Of a stretch of DNA of 64,000 nt, positions 36,420 to 44,445 are shown piece after piece. Source of the stretch: Bacteroidota bacterium (GTDB taxonomy: Bacteria > Bacteroidota > Ignavibacteria > UBA10030 > SZUA-254). Position 1 is the stretch's first letter. Each line of letters begins with the position of its first letter. The stretch is taken from positions 43,060-107,059 of the forward strand of contig JAGVIE010000037.1 in the NCBI GenBank assembly GCA_020056225.1, written 5' to 3'. The position numbers and the translations under genes are program-made. The notes under the pieces were generated by a model. The model searched no databases. It had not been told where the DNA came from and was given only the letters and a program-made list of their open reading frames with translations.

Positions 36420-37661
36420 ATGAGAGCAATCATAATAAGCATTGGCGATGAAATCCTGATCGGACAGGTAGTTAATTCGAATGCCTCTTTCATTGCCGCG
36501 AAGCTGAATACGATCGGCATCCAGGTGATCAAGATACTCACAGTGGGCGATGATGAAGAAGATATTCTCAACGCTTTCACTGACCACTACCACAAAGCGG
36601 ATATCATTCTGGTTACCGGCGGTTTGGGTCCGACGCACGATGACATAACCCGAACGGCAGTCAGTAAATTTTTCAAAACGAAGCTTGTAAAAAGTTATGA
36701 GGCGCGGAAATATGTGGAAGAGTTCTTAGAGAAAAGGAATCGCCCGTGGAATGAAGCGGCAGAAAATCAAACGCTCGTACCTGAAGGGGCGAAGGTAATC
36801 CCGAACAAATACGGAACCGCCGCCGGTGAGTTTTTCGAACGTGACGATAAATACTTCATCGTCATGCCCGGTGTACCGTATGAAATGGAAAGCATGATCG
36901 AAGATTTTATCATTCCTTTCTTCAAACAGAAAAAAACCGACCTTTACATCGTGCACCGAACTCTTATGACAACCGGTATTCCCGAATCTGAACTTGCTAA
37001 CCGGTTAGGCGACACAGGCGATTTCCTTCACGGCGCGAAGCTTGCCTTCCTTCCATCTCCCACAGGAGTCAGGTTGAGAATCTCTGCTATGGGTACGGCA
37101 AGAGAAGAGTGCGAAGCAAGAATACAAGAAATCGAATCGCATATCCGGAATAAAGCGGAAAAATTTATCTACGGTGTCGATGAAGATTCGCTTGAAGAAG
37201 TTCTCGGCAAGATATTAGTCGAACATAATCTTAAAATCGCCGTCGCTGAATCTTGTACCGGCGGCATGATCTCTCATAAGTTGACGAATATTCCGGGAAG
37301 CTCACAATACTTCGAGCGTGGATTGATCGCGTACAGCAATCAATCGAAAATTGACATCCTCCATATTCCAAAAGATATGATCGAAAAATCAGGCGCTGTT
37401 AGTAAGGATGTCGCTATGGCGATGGCGCATGGTATCAGGCAAATAGCGGGAACCGATATAGGACTCTCAACAACTGGTATCGCCGGTCCTGCCGGTGGTT
37501 CACCGGAAAAACCTGTCGGTCTTGTTTGGGTAGGCTACTCCGATATAAACGAAACCATCGCGCACAAATTTAATTTCGGTGATGGACGACTTCGGGTAAA
37601 GGAGCGGGCAACTCAGGCGGCAATGGATTTCGTACGAAGAAAAATTTTAAAAATAGTTTAG
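36420..37661 (+). CDS. cinA: CinA family protein (nicotinamide-nucleotide amidohydrolase type)
   Basis: A 413-residue two-domain protein. The N-terminal molybdopterin-binding-like domain (COG1058 type) has SIGDEILIGQVVNSN and VTGGLGPTHDDIT; the C-terminal CinA domain has VAESCTGGMISHKLTNIPG and TGIAGPAGGSPEKPVG. Known CinA proteins deamidate nicotinamide mononucleotide and/or hydrolyse ADP-ribose in pyridine-nucleotide salvage; in some species the gene is linked to recA and competence. Here recA follows three genes later, the usual neighbourhood. Confidence 0.94.
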   Translation: MRAIIISIGDEILIGQVVNSNASFIAAKLNTIGIQVIKILTVGDDEEDILNAFTDHYHKADIILVTGGLGPTHDDITRTAVSKFFKTKLVKSYEARKYVEEFLEKRNRPWNEAAENQTLVPEGAKVIPNKYGTAAGEFFERDDKYFIVMPGVPYEMESMIEDFIIPFFKQKKTDLYIVHRTLMTTGIPESELANRLGDTGDFLHGAKLAFLPSPTGVRLRISAMGTAREECEARIQEIESHIRNKAEKFIYGVDEDSLEEVLGKILVEHNLKIAVAESCTGGMISHKLTNIPGSSQYFERGLIAYSNQSKIDILHIPKDMIEKSGAVSKDVAMAMAHGIRQIAGTDIGLSTTGIAGPAGGSPEKPVGLVWVGYSDINETIAHKFNFGDGRLRVKERATQAAMDFVRRKILKIV

Positions 37662-37664
37662 CGA

Positions 37665-38225
37665 ATGGCATCCATCCGAACATTTATCGCGTTCGACACT
37701 CCCGATCATATCCGTAACGAGATGAAAATCTTGCAAGATGAATTAAAAAAATCGCGCGCGGATGTTAAATGGGAACCTATTGATAAGTTTCATGCGACTA
37801 TTAAATTCCTCGGTAATATAGAAGAAGCCCTACTCCCCAAGGTATTATCAACTTGCGAGCAATCTCTTACGACATGTTCATCATTTGGAATTGCTTACCA
37901 ATCGCTGGGCTGCTTCCCGAATAAAAAAAATCCGAGGGTAATCTGGATAGGGTGTGATAATCCTGATGGTAAACTTCTACAAATAAAGAATACACTCGAT
38001 AAAGCTCTGTTCCCACTCGGTTTTGAAATAGAAGACCGCCCCTTTCATCCTCATATAACACTGGGACGGATAAAAATACCGAAGGGTTTCTCTGATTTGC
38101 TTCCGATGTTAGAAAATCTTACATTTCATCGCTACGAGGCTGTAATTGAAGAAATTATAGTATTGAAAAGTATTCTAAAACCCGAAGGATCATCGTACTC
38201 AATCATCAAGACGATCCGGCTTTGA
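37665..38225 (+). CDS. thpR: RNA 2',3'-cyclic phosphodiesterase (LigT/2H family)
   Basis: A 186-residue 2H phosphoesterase that opens 2',3'-cyclic phosphates on RNA. Both catalytic HxT motifs are present: FHATIKFLG (H43, T45) and HPHITLGRI near residue 127. It starts 3 nt after cinA. The cinA-thpR-recA order is common in diverse bacteria. Confidence 0.93.
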   Translation: MASIRTFIAFDTPDHIRNEMKILQDELKKSRADVKWEPIDKFHATIKFLGNIEEALLPKVLSTCEQSLTTCSSFGIAYQSLGCFPNKKNPRVIWIGCDNPDGKLLQIKNTLDKALFPLGFEIEDRPFHPHITLGRIKIPKGFSDLLPMLENLTFHRYEAVIEEIIVLKSILKPEGSSYSIIKTIRL

Positions 38226-38244
38226 TCATATTTCAGATAAAAAA

Positions 38245-38643
38245 ATGAAAGAACCAAAAGTAAAATTAAAAACCGTACTCTTCATCGACGACGAACCAAG
38301 CTGGTTGGAAGTGATCCGGCTATCACTTAAGGATGGACCCTTCAGTGTCATTACGGCAGAAGGCGGCGAAGTTGCCCTGAAGACGCTTAAGAAGCAAGCT
38401 CCTGATTTGATAATGAGCGATGTTCGCATGCCCAACATCAACGGGTTTGATCTTTTTGAGGAGGTGAAAAAAGATCCTCGTCTTAAAGCCGTTCCATACG
38501 TGTTCATGTCGTCAATCGACGATTTTGATGCGAAGAGAATGGCAAAAACACTCGGCGCCGATGGATATATCGAGAAACCGTTCGATTCAGAACAAATTAA
38601 AACGATCATTATCGATCTACTGACACAATTTAGGGATAAGTAA
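38245..38643 (+). CDS. Single-domain response regulator (CheY-like)
   Basis: A 132-residue receiver domain with no output domain. Acidic pocket D15/D16, phospho-acceptor D59 (MSDVRMP), switch serine S90 and lysine K111 (IEKPF) are all present. It lies between thpR and recA without an adjacent histidine kinase, so its partner is unknown. Confidence 0.92.
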   Translation: MKEPKVKLKTVLFIDDEPSWLEVIRLSLKDGPFSVITAEGGEVALKTLKKQAPDLIMSDVRMPNINGFDLFEEVKKDPRLKAVPYVFMSSIDDFDAKRMAKTLGADGYIEKPFDSEQIKTIIIDLLTQFRDK

Positions 38644-38696
38644 CAAGGGAGAATAATCAAGTCCCTTCCACATTGATAAATAAGAAGGAGTAATTC

Positions 38697-39761
38697 ATGC
38701 CAGAAGAAAATAATAGAGAGTCGCGCTTACAAGCGTTAAATATTGCCGTTGAACAAATCGAGAAGCAGCATGGTAAAGGTGCGATCATGAAACTCGGTGA
38801 AGGACCAATTGCGAAAGTCGATTTCATTTCGACAGGATCGATTTCCCTCGATGCCGCAATTGGTATCGGTGGAATACCGCGCGGACGCGTCATAGAAATT
38901 TTTGGACCCGAAGCATCCGGAAAAACCACTGTATGTCTGCACGTTATAGCAGAAGCGCAGCGCAAACAAGGTATAGCGGCGTTCATCGATACTGAACACG
39001 CACTCGACATTAGTTATGCTAAGAAACTCGGAGTCGATGTCAACAATCTTATGCTCTCACAACCGGAATACGGCGAACAGGCACTTGAGATTGTAGAAAC
39101 ACTAGTCCGCAGCGGCGCACTTGATGTCATCGTCATCGATTCTGTTGCCGCTTTAACTCCACGATCTGAGATCGAAGGTGAGATGGGCGATCCGACGATG
39201 GGTGTGCAAGCACGGTTGATGTCGCAGGCGCTTCGCAAGCTCACTGCCGCTATAAGTAAATCGAAAACTTCTGTAATGTTTACAAATCAACTTCGTCAGA
39301 AAATTGGCGTGATGTTCGGTAATCCGGAAACCACAACGGGCGGTAATGCATTGAAATTCTACGCATCTCTTCGTCTCGACGTTCGGCGCATTGAGGCAAT
39401 AAAAGATGGACAAGGCATTATCGGCAATCGAGTAAAGGTGAAGGTTGTAAAAAACAAAATAGCTCCACCCTTTAAGGAAGCTCAATTCGATATACTTTAT
39501 AATGAAGGAATATCGAAATTAGGCGATCTGATAGACACAGCAGTTGATCGAAACATCATTAGTAAGAGCGGTTCTTGGTTTGCATACGGCAGTGAGCGTA
39601 TAGGTCAGGGTCGGGATGCAGTCAAAAAGTATCTACAGGAAAATGATAAAATAGCAAAGCAGATCGATCTCGAAGTCAGGAAGAAATTAGGATTGATTGA
39701 AGATGATCCAGCAAAATCTGTAAAGCCGGAGGCGGTGAAGAAACCTCCCGCAAAACCGTAG
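38697..39761 (+). CDS. recA: Recombinase RecA
   Basis: A 354-residue strand-exchange ATPase for homologous recombination and SOS induction. Walker A is GPEASGKTT (70-78), Walker [20 protein letters not shown], and the L2 loop region [18 protein letters not shown] is intact; the C-terminal tail is lysine/proline-rich. No intein. A good AAGGAG ribosome site lies 6 nt before the ATG. recX follows after 17 nt. I saw no clear LexA-type box upstream. Confidence 0.98.
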   Translation: MPEENNRESRLQALNIAVEQIEKQHGKGAIMKLGEGPIAKVDFISTGSISLDAAIGIGGIPRGRVIEIFGPEASGKTTVCLHVIAEAQRKQGIAAFIDTEHALDISYAKKLGVDVNNLMLSQPEYGEQALEIVETLVRSGALDVIVIDSVAALTPRSEIEGEMGDPTMGVQARLMSQALRKLTAAISKSKTSVMFTNQLRQKIGVMFGNPETTTGGNALKFYASLRLDVRRIEAIKDGQGIIGNRVKVKVVKNKIAPPFKEAQFDILYNEGISKLGDLIDTAVDRNIISKSGSWFAYGSERIGQGRDAVKKYLQENDKIAKQIDLEVRKKLGLIEDDPAKSVKPEAVKKPPAKP

Positions 39762-39778
39762 GACGATCAAATAATTTT

Positions 39779-40441
39779 ATGATCGTTACAAAAATCGAGC
39801 AACAAAAGCGCCATCCCGATAGAGTTAATCTTTATCTTGATGGCGATTTTGCTTTAGGACTGCATAAGGAAGTGCTGATAAAATTCAGCCTGCGAAAAGG
39901 AGATACAATCTCCAAAGAAAGAGTCGATGAACTAATTAATGCAGAAGAATATTCCCGTGCTAAGCATAAAGCATTACTGCTGATCAATCGCCGGATGCGG
40001 AGCGAAAAAGAAGTTCGAATAAAACTGCGCGAGAAGGAATTTCATCCGAAAACAATCGATTCAGTTGTGGATTATCTTCACTCTATTCAATTCCTGAACG
40101 ATGAGGAATTCACACGGGCATTCATCCATGACAATCAACTGCGAAAACCCTCCGGTCGTAAACTGCTTCATCAGCAATTACGGCTCAAAGGTGTAGCGAC
40201 TTCCGTTATCGAATCGGTCTTAAATGACAATATATCATCGAACCAGGAAATGAAAGCCGCCCGGGATGCAGCGATTAAAATATTCCAGCGATACTGTAAT
40301 TCAAAAAAAAAGATCGACGATGAGACGAAGCAGAAGCGAATCGCGCAATTTCTCTATCGCCGCGGATTTAGCTGGCAAATAATTTCTACTGTCATAAAAA
40401 ATGTTTTCAAAAACGAATCTTTAATCAATTTGGAGGAATGA
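39779..40441 (+). CDS. recX: Regulatory protein RecX
   Basis: A 220-residue helical protein that binds and modulates RecA filaments. The N-terminal beta segment (MIVTKIEQQKRHPDRVNLYL) is followed by the RecX three-helix repeats: RRMRSEKEVRIKLREKEF, FLNDEEFTRAFIHDNQLRKP and KQKRIAQFLYRRGFSWQII. Position directly after recA is the conserved arrangement and allows co-transcription. Confidence 0.93.
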   Translation: MIVTKIEQQKRHPDRVNLYLDGDFALGLHKEVLIKFSLRKGDTISKERVDELINAEEYSRAKHKALLLINRRMRSEKEVRIKLREKEFHPKTIDSVVDYLHSIQFLNDEEFTRAFIHDNQLRKPSGRKLLHQQLRLKGVATSVIESVLNDNISSNQEMKAARDAAIKIFQRYCNSKKKIDDETKQKRIAQFLYRRGFSWQIISTVIKNVFKNESLINLEE

Positions 40442-40442
40442 A

Positions 40443-41117
40443 ATGTCATCTGTTGTGTTCGATATCGAGACTCTTGCTCTACCGCTCGATGCGTTTGATG
40501 AAATTCAACAAGAGTATCTTCTAAAATTTGCCGATACCGATGAGAAGCGCGAATTGGAATTACAAAAATTGAACCTCAGCGCGCTTACCGCTCAGATCAT
40601 CGCTATCGGAATGATCAACCCCGAAAGTATGGGCGGTAAAGTTTTCTTTCAGTCAGACAAAAAAGAAAAATTCCTTTCGGAGGATAACAAAGTCGAATTT
40701 ATTTCCGGAGACGAGAAGGAAATTCTGCAATTGTTCTGGGATACAATTCAACATTACGATCGGTATATTACTTTCAACGGCAGGTCATTCGATAATCCGT
40801 TCCTGATGATGCGTTCGGCTCTGGCGGGAGTCGTTCCAACAAAAAATCTTATGCCATACCGGTACGATGCCAAAGAACATTGCGACTTGCTCGAACAACT
40901 TACATTCTATGGAGTAACGAGGAAGTATAATCTTGATTTCTATTGCAAGGCATTTGGAATAAAAAGTCCGAAGAGCGAAGGGATTACAGGATTAGATCTC
41001 GGTCCACTTTATCGGGAAGGAAATTTCCATAAGATTGCCGAGTATTGCATAGGCGACGTTATCGCTACTGCCAAGTTATTCAAGCAGTGGAACGAGTTCC
41101 TAAATATCAAGAATTAG
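40443..41117 (+). CDS. 3'-5' exonuclease, PolB-like RNase H fold
   Basis: A 224-residue nuclease of the DEDD superfamily, predicted-3'-5'-exonuclease (PolB-like) type. Exo I is VVFDIETL (4-11), Exo II is ITFNGRSFDNPF, and Exo III is YCIGDVIATAKLF with the aspartate in GDV. The motif spacing fits a stand-alone proofreading-like exonuclease. It starts 1 nt after recX, suggesting a link with recombination or repair; the substrate is not known. Confidence 0.88.
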   Translation: MSSVVFDIETLALPLDAFDEIQQEYLLKFADTDEKRELELQKLNLSALTAQIIAIGMINPESMGGKVFFQSDKKEKFLSEDNKVEFISGDEKEILQLFWDTIQHYDRYITFNGRSFDNPFLMMRSALAGVVPTKNLMPYRYDAKEHCDLLEQLTFYGVTRKYNLDFYCKAFGIKSPKSEGITGLDLGPLYREGNFHKIAEYCIGDVIATAKLFKQWNEFLNIKN

Positions 41118-41168
41118 TGTCTGATGTTACGTATAGTCATGATTTGTTATTAAAATCCTATGCACTAA

Positions 41169-41298
41169 TGTCGAAATACGAAACAAATCCAAAATTCAAA
41201 TGTTCCAAATTCAGAGTATTAGTACTATAAAAACAGTTTTAGATTTGAAAAATTTGAATCTGTTTAGAATTTCGGATTTAGATATTCGAATTTCACAC
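41169..41298. repeat. Gene-less imperfect inverted repeat between two exonuclease genes
   Basis: The left part (about 41169-41214, with words CGAAATACGAAACAAATCC and AAATTC) is similar to the reverse complement of about 41230-41298 (GAAATTCGAATATCTAAATCC). Built from GAATTT/AAATTC/CGAAAT words. No ORF inside. It fills the 219-nt gap between the two genes. Confidence 0.6.
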
Positions 41299-41336
41299 TA
41301 ATCACGATTTTGAATAACATGAGTTAGAATCATATT

Positions 41337-42179
41337 ATGACATCAAAAATATCTACTGGGAATCCTAATCTTCATATTGACGAAGCCGATTATGTTGTAA
41401 TCGATGTTGAAACAACCGGGCTTTCGGTTGATTCGGGTGACCGGGTTTGCGAGATCGGCGCGGTAAAACTGCGCGGCAGTGCAGTTATTGAAACGTTTAG
41501 CAGTTTGATCGATCCACAGCGCCCGATCTCCGGCGGCGCTTATGCGGTCAACGGTATTTCTCCACAAATGCTATTAAATGCGCCGGTGTTTTCGGGAGTT
41601 GCAGAAAAGCTATGGACAATGATGGAAGGAGCGATTGTAGTTGCATACAATGCGCCGTTTGATCTCTCGTTCATCACCAACGAATTCAAACTGATTGCGT
41701 ATCCATCGATAACAAACACGGTTGTGGATGCGTTGGTCATAGCACGACAGCTTCTTCCCGGACTCCAAACATACAAGCAGGAAAATGTGGCAAGAGTGGC
41801 AGGTATTTCATTTCCGGTGATGCATCGTGCATTAGAAGATGCGATGGCAACAGCGCAACTGTTTACGATCTTTACATCTATACTCAAAGCGCATGATTGC
41901 ACACAAGTAACCGATCTTCAGCGCCGGGATCTTGGAAACTCACTTCACACGAAACGGATCGGTATCGTGAATGATGCTCTAACTTCTAAAAAGAATCTCT
42001 GGATTAAATATCTATCACCGACCAACGCAGAAATCACGGATAGAATTATCACACCGAAGGAATGTTTTACAGACCAGATTGGCAAGAATCGTGCTACCTA
42101 TCTCGTTGCTCATTGCAAAACAGCGGACGCTGAAAGAAATTTCAGAATAGACAGGATTTTAGATTTGAGAGTAGTATAA
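41337..42179 (+). CDS. DnaQ-like (DEDDh) 3'-5' exonuclease
   Basis: A 280-residue protein with an N-terminal exonuclease domain as in DNA polymerase III epsilon and PolC. Exo I is VVIDVETTGLS (about 20-30), Exo II is VVAYNAPFDLSFI and Exo III is MHRALEDAMATAQLF with the catalytic histidine. The last about 90 residues (from LQRRDLGNSLHTKRIGIVNDAL) look like a WYL-type or other small beta domain; I cannot name it with confidence. It may be a proofreading subunit or an independent repair exonuclease. Confidence 0.86.
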   Translation: MTSKISTGNPNLHIDEADYVVIDVETTGLSVDSGDRVCEIGAVKLRGSAVIETFSSLIDPQRPISGGAYAVNGISPQMLLNAPVFSGVAEKLWTMMEGAIVVAYNAPFDLSFITNEFKLIAYPSITNTVVDALVIARQLLPGLQTYKQENVARVAGISFPVMHRALEDAMATAQLFTIFTSILKAHDCTQVTDLQRRDLGNSLHTKRIGIVNDALTSKKNLWIKYLSPTNAEITDRIITPKECFTDQIGKNRATYLVAHCKTADAERNFRIDRILDLRVV

Positions 42180-42190
42180 ATGAACTTCCA

Positions 42191-42280
42191 AAAGTGCGAC
42201 TCATCTTCAACAGAGTATCACCACTGGAGATGAGTCGCACATACGGCCCAGATTCTACACGGAAAGTGAGTCGTACTTTT
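42191..42280. repeat. REP-like palindrome with a third complementary arm
   Basis: Perfect 13-bp arms GTGCGACTCATCT (42194-42206) and AGATGAGTCGCAC (42228-42240) with a 21-nt loop. A third segment, TGAGTCGTACTTTT (42267-42280), can also pair with the left arm, with one mismatch. A degenerate relative lies at 42793-42840. The remaining 139 nt up to 42419 show only AT-rich sequence. Confidence 0.75.
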
Positions 42281-42419
42281 TATATCTTTGTCTCTTGCCG
42301 AAGATCCCGCTTGCCAGCACTTTTTTTTTATATAGCAATAGCTTCGGTGTTGCACCAATTTGATCTCAAGTAATAATTTGCTTTGATAAAGACAAATTAT
42401 TTGGTTTTATTTAAATGAT

Positions 42420-42641
42420 TCATTTTGCATGGATAAAAAAGCAAAAAACTAAACCCCAGATTATCGTAGCTATTCCTCCAAGGATGAGTCGCATTCGATA
42501 TTGTTTTGGGGTCCAGTCACCAGGTTTAGCTGGCTTGTCCAAATTAACGAACATCTGTCCAATCAACATTGCATATCCAGCAACAACAAAAATTAACCCG
42601 AATACTTGGTACCCAGTCAGTCTTTGGATGTATTCGATCAT
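42420..42641 (-). CDS. Small two-helix membrane protein
   Basis: A 73-residue protein with two hydrophobic helices (YQVFGLIFVVAGYAMLIGQMF and LILGGIATIIWGLVFCFFIH) joined by a charged/proline loop (NLDKPAKPGDWTPKQYRMR). The composition is that of a genuine small membrane protein, unlike the overlapping plus-strand frame. Function unknown. It is flanked on both sides by REP-like palindromes. Confidence 0.6.
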   Translation of the reverse strand: MIEYIQRLTGYQVFGLIFVVAGYAMLIGQMFVNLDKPAKPGDWTPKQYRMRLILGGIATIIWGLVFCFFIHAK

Positions 42642-42792
42642 GATACCCCAATTTTATTTGACGAACTATCTTAGTGCGACATCGCAGCTAAGTATTACGC
42701 AAATGAATTGCATATATCCAACCGGTTTGGGATGATGAACTCCATCTTATCATTCCAGACTTCCTGCCACTTTCTCAACTTCTTCCAACAAC

Positions 42793-42840
42793 GTGCGATT
42801 CATCTTCAAGTAAAAAAATCTCCACCGATAATGAGTTGCA
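42793..42840. repeat. Degenerate REP-like palindrome
   Basis: GTGCGATTCATCTTC (42793-42807) and GATAATGAGTTGCA (42827-42840) resemble the arms of the palindrome at 42191-42280 but with several mismatches. It sits just after the bioY stop. Confidence 0.5.
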
Positions 42841-42849
42841 AATCCAGTT

Positions 42850-43410
42850 TTATCGTCGCTTGTTCATCTGATTCGCTATCGCCGCAGCAGCGATCAGCTT
42901 CACTCCGTCCCACCACGAGAAGATTAGAAAACCACCTGCAATGGATTCAGACCAATTATTGAAGTAAACCAGGTTCAGATGAAGCGTACCCAAACTAAAA
43001 ATCACGAACAACCCTATAAACATTGAAACAAACGACCATACGATGTTACTCCGCTGTTGAAGCAGATAGCCCACAACAAACGCCGCAATCGGGAAGCTCA
43101 ACAGGTAACCACCTGTGGGTCCGATGATCTTTGCAAATCCAAAGCTCCATCCGGCAAATACCGGTAACCCGGCAACCCCTGCAAGCAGGTAAAGAGCCAT
43201 ACTGATTGCACCGTTTCGTTTTCCAAGAACCGCACCTGCAAGTAGGACGAAAAACGTCTGCATTGTATATGGTATCGGTTGATGAGGAATTTCAATCTGT
43301 GCACCAACCGCTGTCAATAGAGCGAACGTTGTTATCCAGAATGCCTGAACGATAATATTCTGACTTTCAATTGCAACCGATTTTGCTTGAACAGAAACAG
43401 CTTTTATCAT
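42850..43410 (-). CDS. bioY: Biotin transporter BioY (ECF S-component)
   Basis: Integral membrane substrate-binding subunit for biotin uptake. Family motifs are IEIPHQPIPYTMQTFFVLLAGAVLG and YLLAGVAGLPVFAGWSFGFAKIIGPTGGYLLSFP; six helices and 186 residues, normal for BioY. No EcfA/EcfT genes are adjacent, so it would use a shared energizing module or work alone, as some BioY do. It starts 8 nt after an alpha/beta hydrolase gene, so the two are probably co-transcribed. Confidence 0.93.
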   Translation of the reverse strand: MIKAVSVQAKSVAIESQNIIVQAFWITTFALLTAVGAQIEIPHQPIPYTMQTFFVLLAGAVLGKRNGAISMALYLLAGVAGLPVFAGWSFGFAKIIGPTGGYLLSFPIAAFVVGYLLQQRSNIVWSFVSMFIGLFVIFSLGTLHLNLVYFNNWSESIAGGFLIFSWWDGVKLIAAAAIANQMNKRR

Positions 43411-43418
43411 GATATCTC

Positions 43419-44273
43419 CTATTTGATTTTTGATTGTAGCCAGTTTAAAGTTATATCGAAAATAATTTTCAACGTTCGATAATCGTCTTCGTATTGCGTC
43501 GATGCGTTATATAGATGACCGATTTTATCAAGTAAAACCAAATCAGTCGTCGCGGTATTCGATGCTTGAAATAAATTCTCCGCTTCATCATACGGCACCG
43601 TGACATCTGCTTTTCCGTGCAGAATCAGCCACGGTATTTTTACCCTGCTTGCGGCTTTCAGCAAATCCAACTTTTCATTATTTAACTCAACATCATACAG
43701 CAAATCGATTCCTAATCGAAGCGGGCTTGCCGTAGAATCTTTCGCAAGCGGAAGATAGCCGCGCTTTTTCCACTGTTCTTTCTGATGCGGTGTCCATCGA
43801 TCAAATGACGCTATCGGAGACCAAGATACTACTGACTTCACCCGATCATCTATCGAAGCGTGAAGAATTGCTATCGCGCCGCCGCGTGAATGACCGAGAA
43901 GATTTATTCTTGCCCTGTCGATAATCCCGGCGCCTACAATTCCATCACTGACCGCATCAACTACAACACGTATATCATCGACTTCTTTAGAGAATGTGTT
44001 CCTCTCAAATTTATCGAAGTCGGTTATCCGATTATTATCTCCTTCCACTCCATCATGCGAGTAGTTGAACGTCAACGCAATGAAACCGGATTTCGCGAAC
44101 CATTCCGATACTACGGGAAAGAAACCCCAATCCTTAAATGCCATGAAACTGTGGCAAATAACGACGACCGGCTTCTCTTTCAAGGTCGATTTGTAGCGAA
44201 TATCACCATGAATGCGATTTCCGCTCTGATTGTAGAGATCGAAATGTTCGCGGTGGATGATATATTCATTCAT
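43419..44273 (-). CDS. Alpha/beta hydrolase (dienelactone hydrolase / BAAT-like)
   Basis: A 284-residue alpha/beta-hydrolase. Nucleophile elbow GHSRGG with S129, acid D223 in HGKADVTVP, and H253 in KIGHLYN form the triad; the oxyanion region is VICHSFMAFKDWGF. The ATG at 44273 matches the family start better than an upstream frame-open ATG at 44309. It is followed 8 nt later by bioY. A role in releasing or modifying biotin or pimeloyl esters is possible but unproven; the natural ester substrate is unknown. Confidence 0.82.
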   Translation of the reverse strand: MNEYIIHREHFDLYNQSGNRIHGDIRYKSTLKEKPVVVICHSFMAFKDWGFFPVVSEWFAKSGFIALTFNYSHDGVEGDNNRITDFDKFERNTFSKEVDDIRVVVDAVSDGIVGAGIIDRARINLLGHSRGGAIAILHASIDDRVKSVVSWSPIASFDRWTPHQKEQWKKRGYLPLAKDSTASPLRLGIDLLYDVELNNEKLDLLKAASRVKIPWLILHGKADVTVPYDEAENLFQASNTATTDLVLLDKIGHLYNASTQYEDDYRTLKIIFDITLNWLQSKIK

Positions 44274-44445
44274 TTTGATTAAAATACGAAATGATTCATC
44301 TCCAGTCAAGAAATGAATTACCGATTAACCAATATTTCTATTGAGCTTCTCCTTATTTTTTCTTATTTTCAGAAAGTATTTTTTTTGATTTTTAGCAGAT
44401 TGAAATCGTTCTCTACATCCCCCACAACTAAGAGGTCATAGAACT

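Noticed and set aside
38640..38696. LexA-type SOS box before recA
   Set aside because: No palindrome resembling a known LexA site could be seen; only a ribosome site.
42415..42735. 106-residue plus-strand frame
   Set aside because: It lies antisense to the small membrane protein and has a cysteine/proline-rich random composition.
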